64,000 nt of DNA from an uncultured Clostridia bacterium (GCA_944376335.1 CALWCH010000001.1:124001-188000), one strand, 5' to 3'; positions 24,229 through 33,453 are shown, counted from the stretch's first letter. Notes: a model not told the origin generated them from the letters alone. A program made the numbers and translations.

Positions 24229-25227
24229 ATGAAAGTCATCACCTTGGGGGAGATCATGCTTCGTCTCTGCCCCGTGGAGCGTGAGCGCTTCGTGCAGGCA
24301 GACCGCTTCACGGCGGTCTACGGCGGGGGAGAGGCAAACGTCGCTGTCAGCCTTGCAACGCTGGGCGAGGAGAGCGTGTTCGTCACAAAAGTGCCAAATA
24401 ACGAACTCGGGCAGGCGGCGGTCAACAGCCTGCGCCGCTACGGCGTGGATACCCGCCGCATCGTCAGGGGCGAGGGGCGGCTCGGCATCTACTTTTTGGA
24501 GCGCGGCGCCTCTCAGCGGCCGGATAAAGTGCTATACGACCGCGCAAACTCCGCCTTTTCGCTCTCCGATGAACATGAATACGATTGGGATGCCATCTTC
24601 GACGGGGCAGACTGGCTGCACTTCACGGGCATCACGCCCGCCCTCGGCGAGAGGGCGCGCGCCCTCACCGAGCGCGCCTTAAAGGAGGCGAAAAAGCGCG
24701 GCGTCACTGTCTCGTGCGACGTCAACTACCGCAAGAAACTTTGGACGCTCGAAGAAGCCCGCCCCGTCCTCGAGCACTTCATGCAGTACGTCGACGTCTG
24801 CATCACCAACGGCTCTCAGGCGGAGGAAGTGTTCGGCATCACGCCCGCGCAGGAAGGGCAAGAGGGGGATATCGAGATCGCCCGCACCGTCTTGGAGCGC
24901 TTTCACCTGCAGACGGTCGCGCTCACCTTCCGCCGCTCCATCAACGCCGATATCAACCGCATCGCGGGCATGCTCTATCAGAATGGCACGGCAGCCTTTT
25001 CGCGCTGGTACGAGATCGACATCGTCGACCGCATCGGCGGGGGAGACGCCTTCGGCGCGGCGCTCATCTATGCGCTTCTCCATGGGTTTTCCCCGCAGGA
25101 GACCATCGGCTTCGCCGTTGCCGCCAATTGCTTAAAGCACACCGTCGAGGGCGACTACAACCTCTCGACTGCCGAAGAAATTTGTGCCCTTGCCCACGGC
25201 GACGGCACGGGGAGGGTAGACAGATGA
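24229..25227 (+). CDS. kdgK: 2-keto-3-deoxygluconate kinase (PfkB family)
   Basis: A 332-aa ribokinase-family sugar kinase. Features: the N-terminal MKVITLGEIMLRLCP, the substrate-site segment YGGGEANVAVSLATLG, and the C-terminal PfkB signature DRIGGGDAFGAALIYALLHG with the catalytic Asp. Assignment as KDG kinase, which makes KDPG for KdgA aldolase, rests on the sequence type and on the uronate genes at 29.5-33.4 kb. The ATG at 24229 follows GGGAGGATTTTCA. It overlaps the GH2 gene start by 4 bp, and so heads a kinase-GH2-GH43 operon. Confidence 0.88.
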   Translation: MKVITLGEIMLRLCPVERERFVQADRFTAVYGGGEANVAVSLATLGEESVFVTKVPNNELGQAAVNSLRRYGVDTRRIVRGEGRLGIYFLERGASQRPDKVLYDRANSAFSLSDEHEYDWDAIFDGADWLHFTGITPALGERARALTERALKEAKKRGVTVSCDVNYRKKLWTLEEARPVLEHFMQYVDVCITNGSQAEEVFGITPAQEGQEGDIEIARTVLERFHLQTVALTFRRSINADINRIAGMLYQNGTAAFSRWYEIDIVDRIGGGDAFGAALIYALLHGFSPQETIGFAVAANCLKHTVEGDYNLSTAEEICALAHGDGTGRVDR

Positions 25228-27398
25228 AGCTCTTTTTAAACGACGGCTGGCTGTTTGCAAAGCCGAATGAAGCCCCTGTGCCCGTTACGCTCCCGCACAC
25301 CTGGAACGCCGAGGACGGCGCAGACGGCAAAAACGACTACTTCCGCGGTGCCTGCACCTACACGCGCACCCTGCCCGCCCTCGATTTTCATGAGGACGAG
25401 CGCGTCCTTCTCACCTTCTACGCGGTCAATCAGACGGCCGCCGTCTATGTGGGCGATACTCTCGTCGGCACCCACGAGGGCGGCTATTCCGCCTTCGAGC
25501 TCGACATCACGCCCTATCTGCAGCGGGGCAAAGAGGCGCAGCTCAAAGTGATCGCCGACAATTCGGTGAGCGACCGCGTCTATCCCCAGTCCGCCGACTT
25601 CACCTTCTTCGGCGGCATCTACCGCGACGTCGTCCTCTCCGTCAAAAACGCCTCCCGCTTCGACTTCTCGTCCGTCGGCCGCGGCGTCAAAATAACGCCC
25701 TATCAAGAGGACGGCTATAAGGTCTCCTGCCTTCCGTCCGTTTTAAACCCCGACGGCTGCACCATTTTGTGGGAAATAACCGACGGCGAGGGGAACGTCG
25801 TCGCCTCCAAGGAGACGGCGGTGGGGGAGCAGACCTTTGAAATCGCATCCCCGCACCTTTGGAACGGCATCTCCGATCCCTACCTCTATACTCTCACGGC
25901 AACGCTTATAAAGCGGGGAAACCCCGTCGATACCTTCTCCCACGCCTTCGGCCTCCGCTCCATCGCCTTCGACCCCGACAAGGGCTTCCTCTTGAACGGG
26001 CGCGTCTATCCCTTGCGCGGCGTCTCCCGCCATCAGGACAGGGCAGGCAAGGGCTATGCCATCGGAAAAAAGGAGCACGAAGAGGACCTCGCCCTCATTC
26101 TGGAGCTCGGCGCCAACTCCGTCCGCCTTGCCCACTATCAGCACGACGACTACTTCTATGAACTCTGTGATAAGCACGGCCTCGTCGTTTGGGCGGAAGT
26201 TCCCTACATCACCGAGAGCATGCCGAAGGGCAGCGAGAACATCCTCTCGCAGCTTCGGGAGCTCATCTCCCAAAACTACAACCACACGAGCATCGTCTGC
26301 TGGTCTCTCTCCAACGAGATCACTCTGCGCGGCGTGACGGACGAGATCGTCTCCACCCACCAAAAGCTCAAGGAGCTTGCCGCATCGCTCGACAGCGCCC
26401 GCCCCGCGGTCATGGCGCACATCTCCATGCTCCCGCCCGACGATCCCTTCGTCGAGACGACGAACATCTGCGCTTACAACTTCTATTTCGGGTGGTATGA
26501 GGGCGACGTCTCGGAGTATCTCCCTTGGTTTGAAAAATTCCACCGTACGCACCCCGACGTTTGCATCGGCCTTTCCGAATACGGCGCAGACGCCCTTCCC
26601 CGCTATCAGTCAGCCAAACCCGAAGTGGGGGATTTCACCGAGAGCTATCAGGAATACTACCACGAGCAGCTCTGCAAGCAGATCGAGAAGATGCCCTATC
26701 TCTGGTGCACCTACGTCTGGAACATGTTCGACTTTGCGTCGGACGCCCGCGAAGAGGGCGGCGAGAGCGGCGTCAACCACAAGGGGCTCATGACTTACGA
26801 CCGCTCTCTCAAAAAGGACGCCTTCTACGTCTACAAGGCGCGCTGGTCCAAACAGCCCTTCGTCCATCTCGCGGGGCGGCGCTATCAAAAACGAAACGAG
26901 AAGACGACGCAAATTCGCGTCTATTCCAATCTTCCCCATATCAAGCTGTATGTGGACGGCAGGCTTGCCGCAGAGCAGGAGGGGAAATACCTCTTCCCCT
27001 TCCAAATTCCCCTCACAGGTACGCACACCGTGCGCGCGGAGGCGGAGGGCGTCTCCGACGAGATGACGCTCGAATACGTCTCGGAGCCCTGCAAGGACTA
27101 CATCTGCGGCGGCGCAGACGGCGTTGCCAACTGGTTCTCGGAAGAGTTTTATACCTTCCGCGACAAAGTGGGCACCATCGCCCAGAGCCCCGAGGGGCAC
27201 GCCTTTTTAGAGGACCTCCTCACCGCCCTCATCTCCCGCCGCAAGGCGATGGGCGCGCCCGTCACCGAGGGCGAGGACGTCATCCGCAACATGAAGAACT
27301 ACACCATCGAAAAAATTCTCAACATGACGGGAAGCCTTCTCGGCGAAGAGGAGATCGCCGCATTCCGGGAGCGCCTTTCCGCCATCCGGCGCATATAG
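25224..27398 (+). CDS. Glycoside hydrolase family 2 (beta-galactosidase/beta-glucuronidase type)
   Basis: A 724-aa GH2 enzyme without a signal peptide, so probably cytoplasmic. A jelly-roll sugar-binding domain (LPHTWNAEDG, GGYSAFELDITPYL) is followed by an Ig-like domain and a TIM barrel. Acid/base Glu365 lies in WSLSNEITLR and nucleophile Glu452 in GLSEYGADALP. The C-terminal ~130 residues form an extra domain. The ATG at 25224 overlaps the kdgK stop. Linkage to KDG kinase and uronate genes favours a glucuronide- or galacturonide-containing substrate, but beta-galactosidase activity cannot be excluded. Confidence 0.88.
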   Translation: MKLFLNDGWLFAKPNEAPVPVTLPHTWNAEDGADGKNDYFRGACTYTRTLPALDFHEDERVLLTFYAVNQTAAVYVGDTLVGTHEGGYSAFELDITPYLQRGKEAQLKVIADNSVSDRVYPQSADFTFFGGIYRDVVLSVKNASRFDFSSVGRGVKITPYQEDGYKVSCLPSVLNPDGCTILWEITDGEGNVVASKETAVGEQTFEIASPHLWNGISDPYLYTLTATLIKRGNPVDTFSHAFGLRSIAFDPDKGFLLNGRVYPLRGVSRHQDRAGKGYAIGKKEHEEDLALILELGANSVRLAHYQHDDYFYELCDKHGLVVWAEVPYITESMPKGSENILSQLRELISQNYNHTSIVCWSLSNEITLRGVTDEIVSTHQKLKELAASLDSARPAVMAHISMLPPDDPFVETTNICAYNFYFGWYEGDVSEYLPWFEKFHRTHPDVCIGLSEYGADALPRYQSAKPEVGDFTESYQEYYHEQLCKQIEKMPYLWCTYVWNMFDFASDAREEGGESGVNHKGLMTYDRSLKKDAFYVYKARWSKQPFVHLAGRRYQKRNEKTTQIRVYSNLPHIKLYVDGRLAAEQEGKYLFPFQIPLTGTHTVRAEAEGVSDEMTLEYVSEPCKDYICGGADGVANWFSEEFYTFRDKVGTIAQSPEGHAFLEDLLTALISRRKAMGAPVTEGEDVIRNMKNYTIEKILNMTGSLLGEEEIAAFRERLSAIRRI

Positions 27399-27419
27399 AC
27401 GCATATAAAGGAGAGCAAT

Positions 27420-28838
27420 ATGAAACAGCAGGCATTCAATCCCTATCTCCCCGCGCGCGAATACATCCCCGACGGCGAGCCCTACCTCGTCGACGGCAGG
27501 GTGTATGTGTTCGGCTCGCACGACCTCTTTAACGGCAGCTGCTTCTGCCTCGGCGACTACGTCGCCTATTCCGCCCCCGAGGACGACCTCTCCGATTGGC
27601 GGTGCGAGGGCGTCATCTACCGCAAGACGCAGGACCCCCGCCTCAACGAAAAGGACAACGTGATGTTCGCGCCCGACGTCGTACAGGGCAAGGACGGCAA
27701 GTGGTATCTCTACTATACACTCGCCTCAAACGGCGTCATGTCCGTCGCCGTCTCGGATACCATCGCGGGCAAATACGAATACCTCGGCGTCGTCCGAACG
27801 CCGAACGGCCATGTCATCGGAACGAGCGAGGGCGACGTCTTTCACTTCGACCCCGGCGTCCTCCGCGACGACGACGGCAGAATCTACCTCTACACGGGCT
27901 TTTCCCCCCGTCCCGGCGAGGGCTGCGACGCCCTCATGCAGGGAAGAAGGTGGGAGGGCTCCTATTGCTTCGAGCTCGAGGACGATATGCGCACGGTGAG
28001 AGGCGAGCCCACCCTCGTCGCCCCCGGCATCGTCTCGGCCAAGGGCACGTCCTTCGAAAAGCACCCCTTCTTCGAGGCGAGCTCCATCCGTAAGATCGGC
28101 AAGAAGTACTACTTCGCCTATTCCTCCGTCTACTGCCACGAGCTGTGCTATGCCGTGAGCGACCGCCCCAACGGTGCCTTCAAGTGCATGGGCGTGCTCG
28201 TCTCCAACGGAGACGTGGGCCTCAAGGGCAGAAAATATCTGGATGCCGTCTCCTACATGGGCAACAACCACGGCGGGCTCGTCTCAGTCAAGGGGCAGTG
28301 GTACATCTTCTATCACCGCCACACCAACAGGAGCAGCTACTCCCGCCAGGCGTGCGCCGAGAAAATTACCTTCAAAAACGGCAAGTTCGAGCAGGCAGAG
28401 CTCACGAGCTGCGGCCTCAACGAAGGCCCTCTTTTGGGCAAGGGGCGCTATCCTGCCTACATCGCCTGCAACCTCATCTCGGCGGAGGGCGCCAAGTTCT
28501 CCGAAAAGGCAACCGAGGAAGAGCCCTGCATCACGCAGGACGGCGAAGGGTACGATGGCCCCGATCCCTACATCACGGGCATGCGCAGCGGCTCCCGCGC
28601 GGGCTTTAAGTACTTCGACCTCACCGAGACCCACCTCATCTCCGTCTTAACGCGCGGTGCAGAGGGCATCCTCACCGTCACGGACGGCAAAAAGCCGCTC
28701 GCCGTCCTCGTCCTGTCCGCCTCCGAAGATTGGGCGCCCGCCAAGGCCCCGCTGCTCGGCGGCAACCCCTCAAGCCCGCTCTACTTCACCTTCGAGGGCG
28801 ACGGCGCCATCGACTTCAAGGAATTTACCCTCATCTAA
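27420..28838 (+). CDS. Glycoside hydrolase family 43-type protein
   Basis: A 472-aa five-bladed beta-propeller hydrolase of the GH43 type (arabinofuranosidase/xylosidase group). Candidate catalytic residues lie in IPDGEPYLVDGRVYVFGSHD (base Asp), FDPGVLRDDDGRIYLYTGF and EASSIRKIGKKYYFAYSS (acid Glu). A C-terminal beta-sandwich of about 130 residues follows (GYDGPDPYITGMRSGS). There is no signal peptide. It lies 21 bp after the GH2 gene with an AAAGGAG site. Together the two enzymes probably trim side chains of a plant polysaccharide after uptake; the substrate is inferred. Confidence 0.85.
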   Translation: MKQQAFNPYLPAREYIPDGEPYLVDGRVYVFGSHDLFNGSCFCLGDYVAYSAPEDDLSDWRCEGVIYRKTQDPRLNEKDNVMFAPDVVQGKDGKWYLYYTLASNGVMSVAVSDTIAGKYEYLGVVRTPNGHVIGTSEGDVFHFDPGVLRDDDGRIYLYTGFSPRPGEGCDALMQGRRWEGSYCFELEDDMRTVRGEPTLVAPGIVSAKGTSFEKHPFFEASSIRKIGKKYYFAYSSVYCHELCYAVSDRPNGAFKCMGVLVSNGDVGLKGRKYLDAVSYMGNNHGGLVSVKGQWYIFYHRHTNRSSYSRQACAEKITFKNGKFEQAELTSCGLNEGPLLGKGRYPAYIACNLISAEGAKFSEKATEEEPCITQDGEGYDGPDPYITGMRSGSRAGFKYFDLTETHLISVLTRGAEGILTVTDGKKPLAVLVLSASEDWAPAKAPLLGGNPSSPLYFTFEGDGAIDFKEFTLI

Positions 28839-29075
28839 AAGCAGGTTATCTCATGATGCATACGCTGCAGCCAAACGCCGCAAAGGGGGCGCAGTGCATT
28901 CCGCCGCGCCCCTGCATCACGCCTGCGTTCGGGAGGCTGCGCTGCAGGACGTCCCTGCCATCATCCGCCCTTCATTCCCCCTGCTGCACCGCCACCATTC
29001 TGACCTATACCTCCTTGCCTGTGTGCTATAGCCATCTGCCCTTCTAAGGAGTTGAAATTTCTTTGAGGAGCACTT
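28839..29075. other. Intergenic stretch with no recognised gene
   Basis: Short open stretches in all plus-strand frames, none with recognisable domains. One plus-strand frame contains VREAALQDVPAI, which looks like the first strand of a GNAT acetyltransferase, but nothing follows it. Probably decayed sequence next to the nucleoside-hydrolase remnant. Confidence 0.4.
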
Positions 29076-29403
29076 ATGAAACGAGAACAAGTATTAAATA
29101 GGCTTGGCTTTCGCGTGCCCGACATCAAGAAGAACCGCATCATCGTCCATTAGGACATCGCGGCGGAGGCGGACGACCCCTATGCCGTCGTGCATCACCT
29201 CTTAACGCCGAGCGAGGACGACCGCCCCCTCTATGTGGCGCTCCAGGCAGGGCTCACGGACCTTGCCGTCGCCTATCTGAAGGAGCCTCGTATCGCAGAG
29301 CGGCTCACCGCCATTTGGATCGGCGGCGGGGCATATCCGAACGGCGGGCGACGCGCTTGCCGTCCTTAAAGAGCAGTCCTTTGCAAATTTGCAAGGGACG
29401 TGA
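29076..29403 (+). pseudogene. Remnant of a nucleoside-hydrolase-like gene
   Basis: An ATG at 29076 with a TTGAGGAG-type site opens MKREQVLNRLGFRVPD, but a TAG interrupts the frame at 29151. Reading through gives DIAAEADDPYAVVHHLLTP, with the aspartate cluster typical of nucleoside hydrolases, then LTAIWIGGGAYPNGG, another family segment. A one-base shift near 29343 leads to a short end at 29403. About 110 codons remain of a family normally longer than 300, and an internal deletion is evident between the first and last segments. No product is expected. Confidence 0.65.
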
Positions 29404-29462
29404 ACGTTTTCTCGGGAGGAGAGTTAACTTTTTGCAAAAAAATGATATAAAACGGATTATTA

Positions 29463-29494
29463 TGATATCATTTTGCCGAAAAGGGTGCTATACT
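29463..29494 (+). promoter_or_regulatory. Promoter of uxuB-uxaC-uxuA-kdgA with TGATATCA palindrome
   Basis: TATACT at 29489-29494, with TGATATCA at 29463-29470 in the -35 position, as in the kdgK promoter (26 versus 25 bp from palindrome start to -10 start). A related ATGATATAA lies at 29442. Likely operator for a uronate-responsive regulator not encoded in this window. Confidence 0.6.
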
Positions 29495-29572
29495 ATGCCC
29501 GATATCGCAAGGATGGGGGAGTCAGCCGAGCGCGGCTGCCCTCCGTCTCTACCCAAAAATAAGGAGGAAACT

Positions 29573-30397
29573 ATGAAACTACCCTTTCAAGTGAACTTAA
29601 CCAAAAAAGTCGTCGCCGTCACGGGTGCGGGCGGGGTGCTTATGAGCGAATTTGCGCGCGCCCTCGCTGCCTGCGGCGCAAAAGTCGCCCTTCTCGACAT
29701 CAACTTCGATGCCGCCAAAGCGGTCGCCGACGACATCGGCGAGAACGCCATCGCCGTGAGATGCAACTGCCTCGAAAAAGAGAGCATCCAAGCCGCAAAA
29801 GAGGCCGTCAACGAGGCATTCGGCCCCGTCAACTTCCTCATCAACGGCGCGGGCGGCAACAACCCGCGCGCCACCACGGACAACGAGACGGCCGCCGAGG
29901 AAGCCCAAAAGGACTTCTTTGCCCTCGACGAGAGCGGCATCAAGTTCGTCTTTGATTTGAATATTACGACGGCGTTCCTCGTCACGCAGGTGTTTGCCTC
30001 GGACATGCTCGAAACGGGCGGCAATATCATCAATATCAGCTCGATGAACGCATACCGCCCCCTCACCAAGATCCCCGCATACTCCGCGGCAAAGGCGGGT
30101 ATTTCCAACTTCACCCAGTGGCTCGCCGTGCACTTTGCGAGCAAGAACATCCGCTGCAACGCGATCGCCCCCGGCTTCTTCGTCACCAATCAAAACCGCG
30201 CGCTTCTCTTCAACGAGGACGGCACCCCGACCGCCCGCACGGGCAAAATTTTGGCGGCGACCCCCATGAAGAAGTTCGGCGAGGTGGACGATCTTTTGGG
30301 TGCGCTCTTGTGGCTTGCCGATGACGGGGCAAGCGGCTTTGTAACGGGAATTACCGTTCCCGTCGACGGCGGCTTCTCGGCATACAGCGGGGTTTGA
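29573..30397 (+). CDS. uxuB: D-mannonate oxidoreductase, SDR type
   Basis: A 274-aa short-chain dehydrogenase. The nucleotide-binding TGAGGVLMSEFA is at the N-terminus, followed by INGAGGNNPRAT, catalytic Ser in NIINISSMNAY, and Tyr/Lys in PAYSAAKAGISNF. The NGAGGNNP segment is typical of the SDR-type mannonate (fructuronate) reductases found in Firmicutes and Thermotogae instead of the long-chain UxuB. It reduces fructuronate to mannonate between the reactions of UxaC and UxuA, the next two genes. ATG at 29573 follows AAGGAGG; longer upstream reading is not supported. Confidence 0.88.
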   Translation: MKLPFQVNLTKKVVAVTGAGGVLMSEFARALAACGAKVALLDINFDAAKAVADDIGENAIAVRCNCLEKESIQAAKEAVNEAFGPVNFLINGAGGNNPRATTDNETAAEEAQKDFFALDESGIKFVFDLNITTAFLVTQVFASDMLETGGNIINISSMNAYRPLTKIPAYSAAKAGISNFTQWLAVHFASKNIRCNAIAPGFFVTNQNRALLFNEDGTPTARTGKILAATPMKKFGEVDDLLGALLWLADDGASGFVTGITVPVDGGFSAYSGV

Positions 30398-30430
30398 GGT
30401 TGCATTCATCGCGCCATACGGGGTAACACT

Positions 30431-31756
30431 ATGACCTTCTTTAACGATAATCTGCTGCTCTACACCGACGCAGCGCGGGAAATCTATTCCGAAGTCCGCA
30501 ATCTTCCCATCATCGACTATCACTGTCATCTCGACCAAAACAAAATTCGCGATGACGCCCGTTTTGCAAACATCGGCGAATTGTGGCTTTCGGGCGATCA
30601 CTACAAGTGGCGCGCGATGCGCCTATGTGGGGTGGGGGAGGACCTCATCACGGGAAATGCAAGCTGGCATGACAAGTTTGTTGCCTATGCAAGCATCGTT
30701 CCCCAACTTGCGGGCAACCCACTCTATTATTGGACGCACATGGAGCTAAATCAAGTGTTCGGAATCGACGAACCCTTGAACGGGGAGAGCGCCGAGCGCA
30801 TCTATGAAGCCGCCAACGAGAAACTGAAAAACATCTCCGTTTCCACTCTTTTGAAGCAGTATAAAGTGGAATTTGTCGCAACGACGGACGACCCGTTGGA
30901 CGACTTAAATGCCCACGGCAAATACGGCGGAACGATCATTGCTCCCACCTTCCGCCCCGACAAATTGTTGTCTTTGGATGAAGAATATCTCACCCGCCTT
31001 TCTGAGCTGACGGGGGAGGATACAGGCACATTGGACGGTCTCTTAAAAGCCGCCGAAAAGCGCCTTGAATACTTCGTATCTCGCGGATGCCGCATTTCCG
31101 ATCACGGATTTTGCCGTTTTGCACAGTATTATGTCACGCATAGTACTGCCGAAACGCTCTACAAATCGAGGAAATCTTTGAGCGCCGAGCAAAGAGAACA
31201 GCTCTTCGGCTATCTCATTGTCGAGCTTGCAAAGCTCTACAAGAAGCACGATATCATCATGCAGCTGCACTTTGCGGTCACCCGCAACGTCAACCCCGCG
31301 ATGTTCCAAAAGTGCGGCGCAGATGCGGGCTTCGACGTCATCGCCACCGCCTCTCCCATCGAGAATGTGATCGCATTCTTTGGGCAGCTCTCCGACGACG
31401 AACGCCCCGAAACCGTGCTCTATACTTTGAATGACAGCGAGCTCCCCGCCCTTGCCTGCATCACGGGTGCATTCCGCCATGTCCGCCTCGGCGCGGCGTG
31501 GTGGTTCAATGATACCGTGCAGGGCATTCGCAAAAATCTCTCGACCATCGCCGAATATTCAGCCCTCGGCACCAACTTCGGCATGCTCACGGACAGCCGC
31601 TCCTTCTCAAGCTACGCCCGCTTCGACTTCTTCCGACGTATTCTTTCCGATTACCTCGGCAATCTTGTCGAAAAGGGCGAATACGACCTCTCGGCTGCCA
31701 AACAGCTTGCCAAAAACGTCTCATACTACAACATCAAGGAGGCACTTAACGTATGA
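30431..31756 (+). CDS. uxaC: Uronate isomerase
   Basis: It isomerises glucuronate to fructuronate (or galacturonate to tagaturonate). At 441 aa it is slightly shorter than the usual ~465. It is an amidohydrolase-fold protein with metal-binding IIDYHCHLDQNKI near the N-terminus, SGDHYKWRAMR, LQLHFAVTRNVN-type strand (QLHFAVTRN) and LTDSRSFSSYARFDFFRRIL at the C-terminus. The 3' end overlaps uxuA by 4 bp (ATGA). An internal 16-bp sequence (31130-31145) is the reverse complement of one of the palindromic elements near 19.1 kb. Confidence 0.96.
   Translation: MTFFNDNLLLYTDAAREIYSEVRNLPIIDYHCHLDQNKIRDDARFANIGELWLSGDHYKWRAMRLCGVGEDLITGNASWHDKFVAYASIVPQLAGNPLYYWTHMELNQVFGIDEPLNGESAERIYEAANEKLKNISVSTLLKQYKVEFVATTDDPLDDLNAHGKYGGTIIAPTFRPDKLLSLDEEYLTRLSELTGEDTGTLDGLLKAAEKRLEYFVSRGCRISDHGFCRFAQYYVTHSTAETLYKSRKSLSAEQREQLFGYLIVELAKLYKKHDIIMQLHFAVTRNVNPAMFQKCGADAGFDVIATASPIENVIAFFGQLSDDERPETVLYTLNDSELPALACITGAFRHVRLGAAWWFNDTVQGIRKNLSTIAEYSALGTNFGMLTDSRSFSSYARFDFFRRILSDYLGNLVEKGEYDLSAAKQLAKNVSYYNIKEALNV
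31130..31145. repeat. Inverted copy of the TACTATG palindromic element inside uxaC
   Basis: An exact 16-bp reverse complement of 19105-19120. The flanks extend it to 10-bp arms (9 of 10 pairing) around TCACG. It codes for YVTHST in UxaC. Confidence 0.5.
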
Positions 31757-32793
31757 AAATGACCTTCCGCTGGTATGGGGAGAGCGACAGCATTCCCCTT
31801 GAATACATCAAGCAAATTCCCAATATGAGCGGCGTCGTCACGGCCGTCTACGATATCCCCGTCGGCGAAGTCTGGCCAGAAGAAAAGATCGCCCGCCTCA
31901 AGTCTCTTTGCGATAATGCGGACCTCGAAATGGAAGTCATCGAGTCCGTGCCCGTGCACGAGGACATCAAGCTCGGCAAACCGACGCGCGATCAGCTCAT
32001 CGCCAACTACGCGCAAACGATTCGCAACCTCGGCAAATTCGGCGTCAAGTGCATCTGCTACAACTTCATGCCCGTGTTCGATTGGTTCCGCACCGACCTT
32101 CATTTCGTCCAAAAAAACGGCAGCGTCTGCCTTGCCTACAAGCATGCTGACTTCGAAAAGCTCGATAAGCACAACCTGCGCCTCCCCGGCTGGGATGAAA
32201 GCTACACCCCCGCCGAGCTCAACGGCCTTTTAGAAGAGTATAAAAACGCCACGCACGAGCAGCTCTTTTCCAACCTCGTCTACTTTTTGAACGGCATCAT
32301 GCCGGCGTGCGACGAGACGGGCATCAACATGGCGATCCACCCCGACGACCCCCCGTGGGATATCTTCGGCCTTCCCCGCATCGTCACGGGCGAGGGCAGC
32401 TACGAGAAGATGATCTCCGCCGTTCCCAACATTCACAACGGCTTCACTTTCTGCACGGGGAGCCTCGGTGCAGGGCGCTTTAATGACCTTCCCGCAATGG
32501 CTGCCAAGTACGCGCAAAGAATTTACTTTGCCCATCTCCGCCAGCTCAAATTCGTCAACGAGACCGACTTCTACGAAAACGGCCACCAGACGCAGGACGG
32601 CAACGTCGACATCTACCATATTGTAAAAGCGCTTGTGGAAAACGGCTTTACGGGCTATGTCCGCCCCGACCACGGCCGCAACATCTGGGGCGAGGAAGGC
32701 AAACCCGGCTACGGCCTTTACGACCGCGCCCTCGGCGCCACCTACTTAAGCGGTCTCTTCGAGGCAGTCCAAAAGGAGCAAACCAATGGCTGA
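31753..32793 (+). CDS. uxuA: Mannonate dehydratase
   Basis: It dehydrates D-mannonate to 2-keto-3-deoxygluconate. It is 346 aa, the Gram-positive length. The sequence starts MKMTFRWYGESDSIPLEYI and includes GVKCICYNFMPVFDWFRTDL, MAIHPDDPPWDIFGLPRIVTG, FCTGSLGAG and YFAHLRQLKF, carrying the conserved Cys/His/Asp metal site. It overlaps both uxaC (4 bp) and kdgA (8 bp), so the three are tightly coupled. Confidence 0.97.
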   Translation: MKMTFRWYGESDSIPLEYIKQIPNMSGVVTAVYDIPVGEVWPEEKIARLKSLCDNADLEMEVIESVPVHEDIKLGKPTRDQLIANYAQTIRNLGKFGVKCICYNFMPVFDWFRTDLHFVQKNGSVCLAYKHADFEKLDKHNLRLPGWDESYTPAELNGLLEEYKNATHEQLFSNLVYFLNGIMPACDETGINMAIHPDDPPWDIFGLPRIVTGEGSYEKMISAVPNIHNGFTFCTGSLGAGRFNDLPAMAAKYAQRIYFAHLRQLKFVNETDFYENGHQTQDGNVDIYHIVKALVENGFTGYVRPDHGRNIWGEEGKPGYGLYDRALGATYLSGLFEAVQKEQTNG

Positions 32794-33391
32794 CATCTTC
32801 GAACAATTCAAAAAGTTCAAACTCATTCCCGTTGTCACCATTCCCAAATTAGAGGACGCAGAGCCCATGCTCTCCGGCCTTGTGGAAGGGGGGCTTCCCG
32901 TCGCGGAGATCTGCTTCCGCACCGACTGCGCGGAGGACGCCATCAAACTTGCCGTAAACAAGTACCCCGATATGCTTGTGGGAGCGGGCACGGTCATCAG
33001 CGCCGAGCAGTGCATCCGCGCCATCCATGCGGGGGCAAAGTTTATCGTCTCGCCCGGGCTCTCCGAAGAGGTCGCACTCGTCTGCCTGCAAAAGGAAATT
33101 CCCTACCTTCCCGGCGTCGTCACGCCCACGGAGATCATCAAGGCGATCGCCCTCGGGCTCACCGCCGTCAAATTCTTCCCCGCGGAGAGCTTCGGGGGCC
33201 TCAAAACCATCAAGGCGCTCTCTGCGGCCTTCCCGCAGCTTACGTTCCTTCCGACGGGCGGCATCAACGAGAACAACATCTTAGATTACCTCGCCTTCCC
33301 CAAAATCGTCGCCTGCGGCGGCAGTTGGATCATGAAGGGGGATATCGCCGCAAACTGCCGCGCCGTGCTTTCCAAGCTCAACGCATCCTGA
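32786..33391 (+). CDS. kdgA: KDPG/KHG aldolase
   Basis: It cleaves 2-keto-3-deoxy-6-phosphogluconate to pyruvate and glyceraldehyde-3-phosphate. The 201-aa class I aldolase has LIPVVTIPKLEDAEP, the active-site region EICFRTDCAEDAI, IVSPGLSEEV, Schiff-base Lys in TAVKFFPAESFGG and phosphate-binding FLPTGGINENN. It completes the pathway UxaC-UxuB-UxuA-KdgK-KdgA. The stop codon lies inside the first unit of an 18-bp tandem repeat. Confidence 0.97.
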   Translation: MADIFEQFKKFKLIPVVTIPKLEDAEPMLSGLVEGGLPVAEICFRTDCAEDAIKLAVNKYPDMLVGAGTVISAEQCIRAIHAGAKFIVSPGLSEEVALVCLQKEIPYLPGVVTPTEIIKAIALGLTAVKFFPAESFGGLKTIKALSAAFPQLTFLPTGGINENNILDYLAFPKIVACGGSWIMKGDIAANCRAVLSKLNAS

Positions 33392-33453
33392 CGGCACAAC
33401 GCATCCTGACGGCACAACGCATCCTGACGGCACAACGCATCCTGACGGCACAA
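33382..33453 (+). repeat. Four perfect 18-bp tandem repeats over the kdgA stop
   Basis: The unit CGCATCCTGACGGCACAA is repeated four times without error. The first copy contains the last codons and TGA of kdgA; every copy repeats that stop in frame, so copy-number change would not alter the protein. Confidence 0.9.

Noticed and set aside
29491..29506. A fifth TACTATG palindrome copy at the uxuB promoter
   Set aside because: It matches the first half well, but the second arm is degraded (TATCG instead of CATAG); it overlaps the -10 and is probably coincidental.
33382..33453. Tandem repeats considered as a CRISPR array
   Set aside because: The 18-bp units are directly adjacent with no spacers and no cas genes are nearby.
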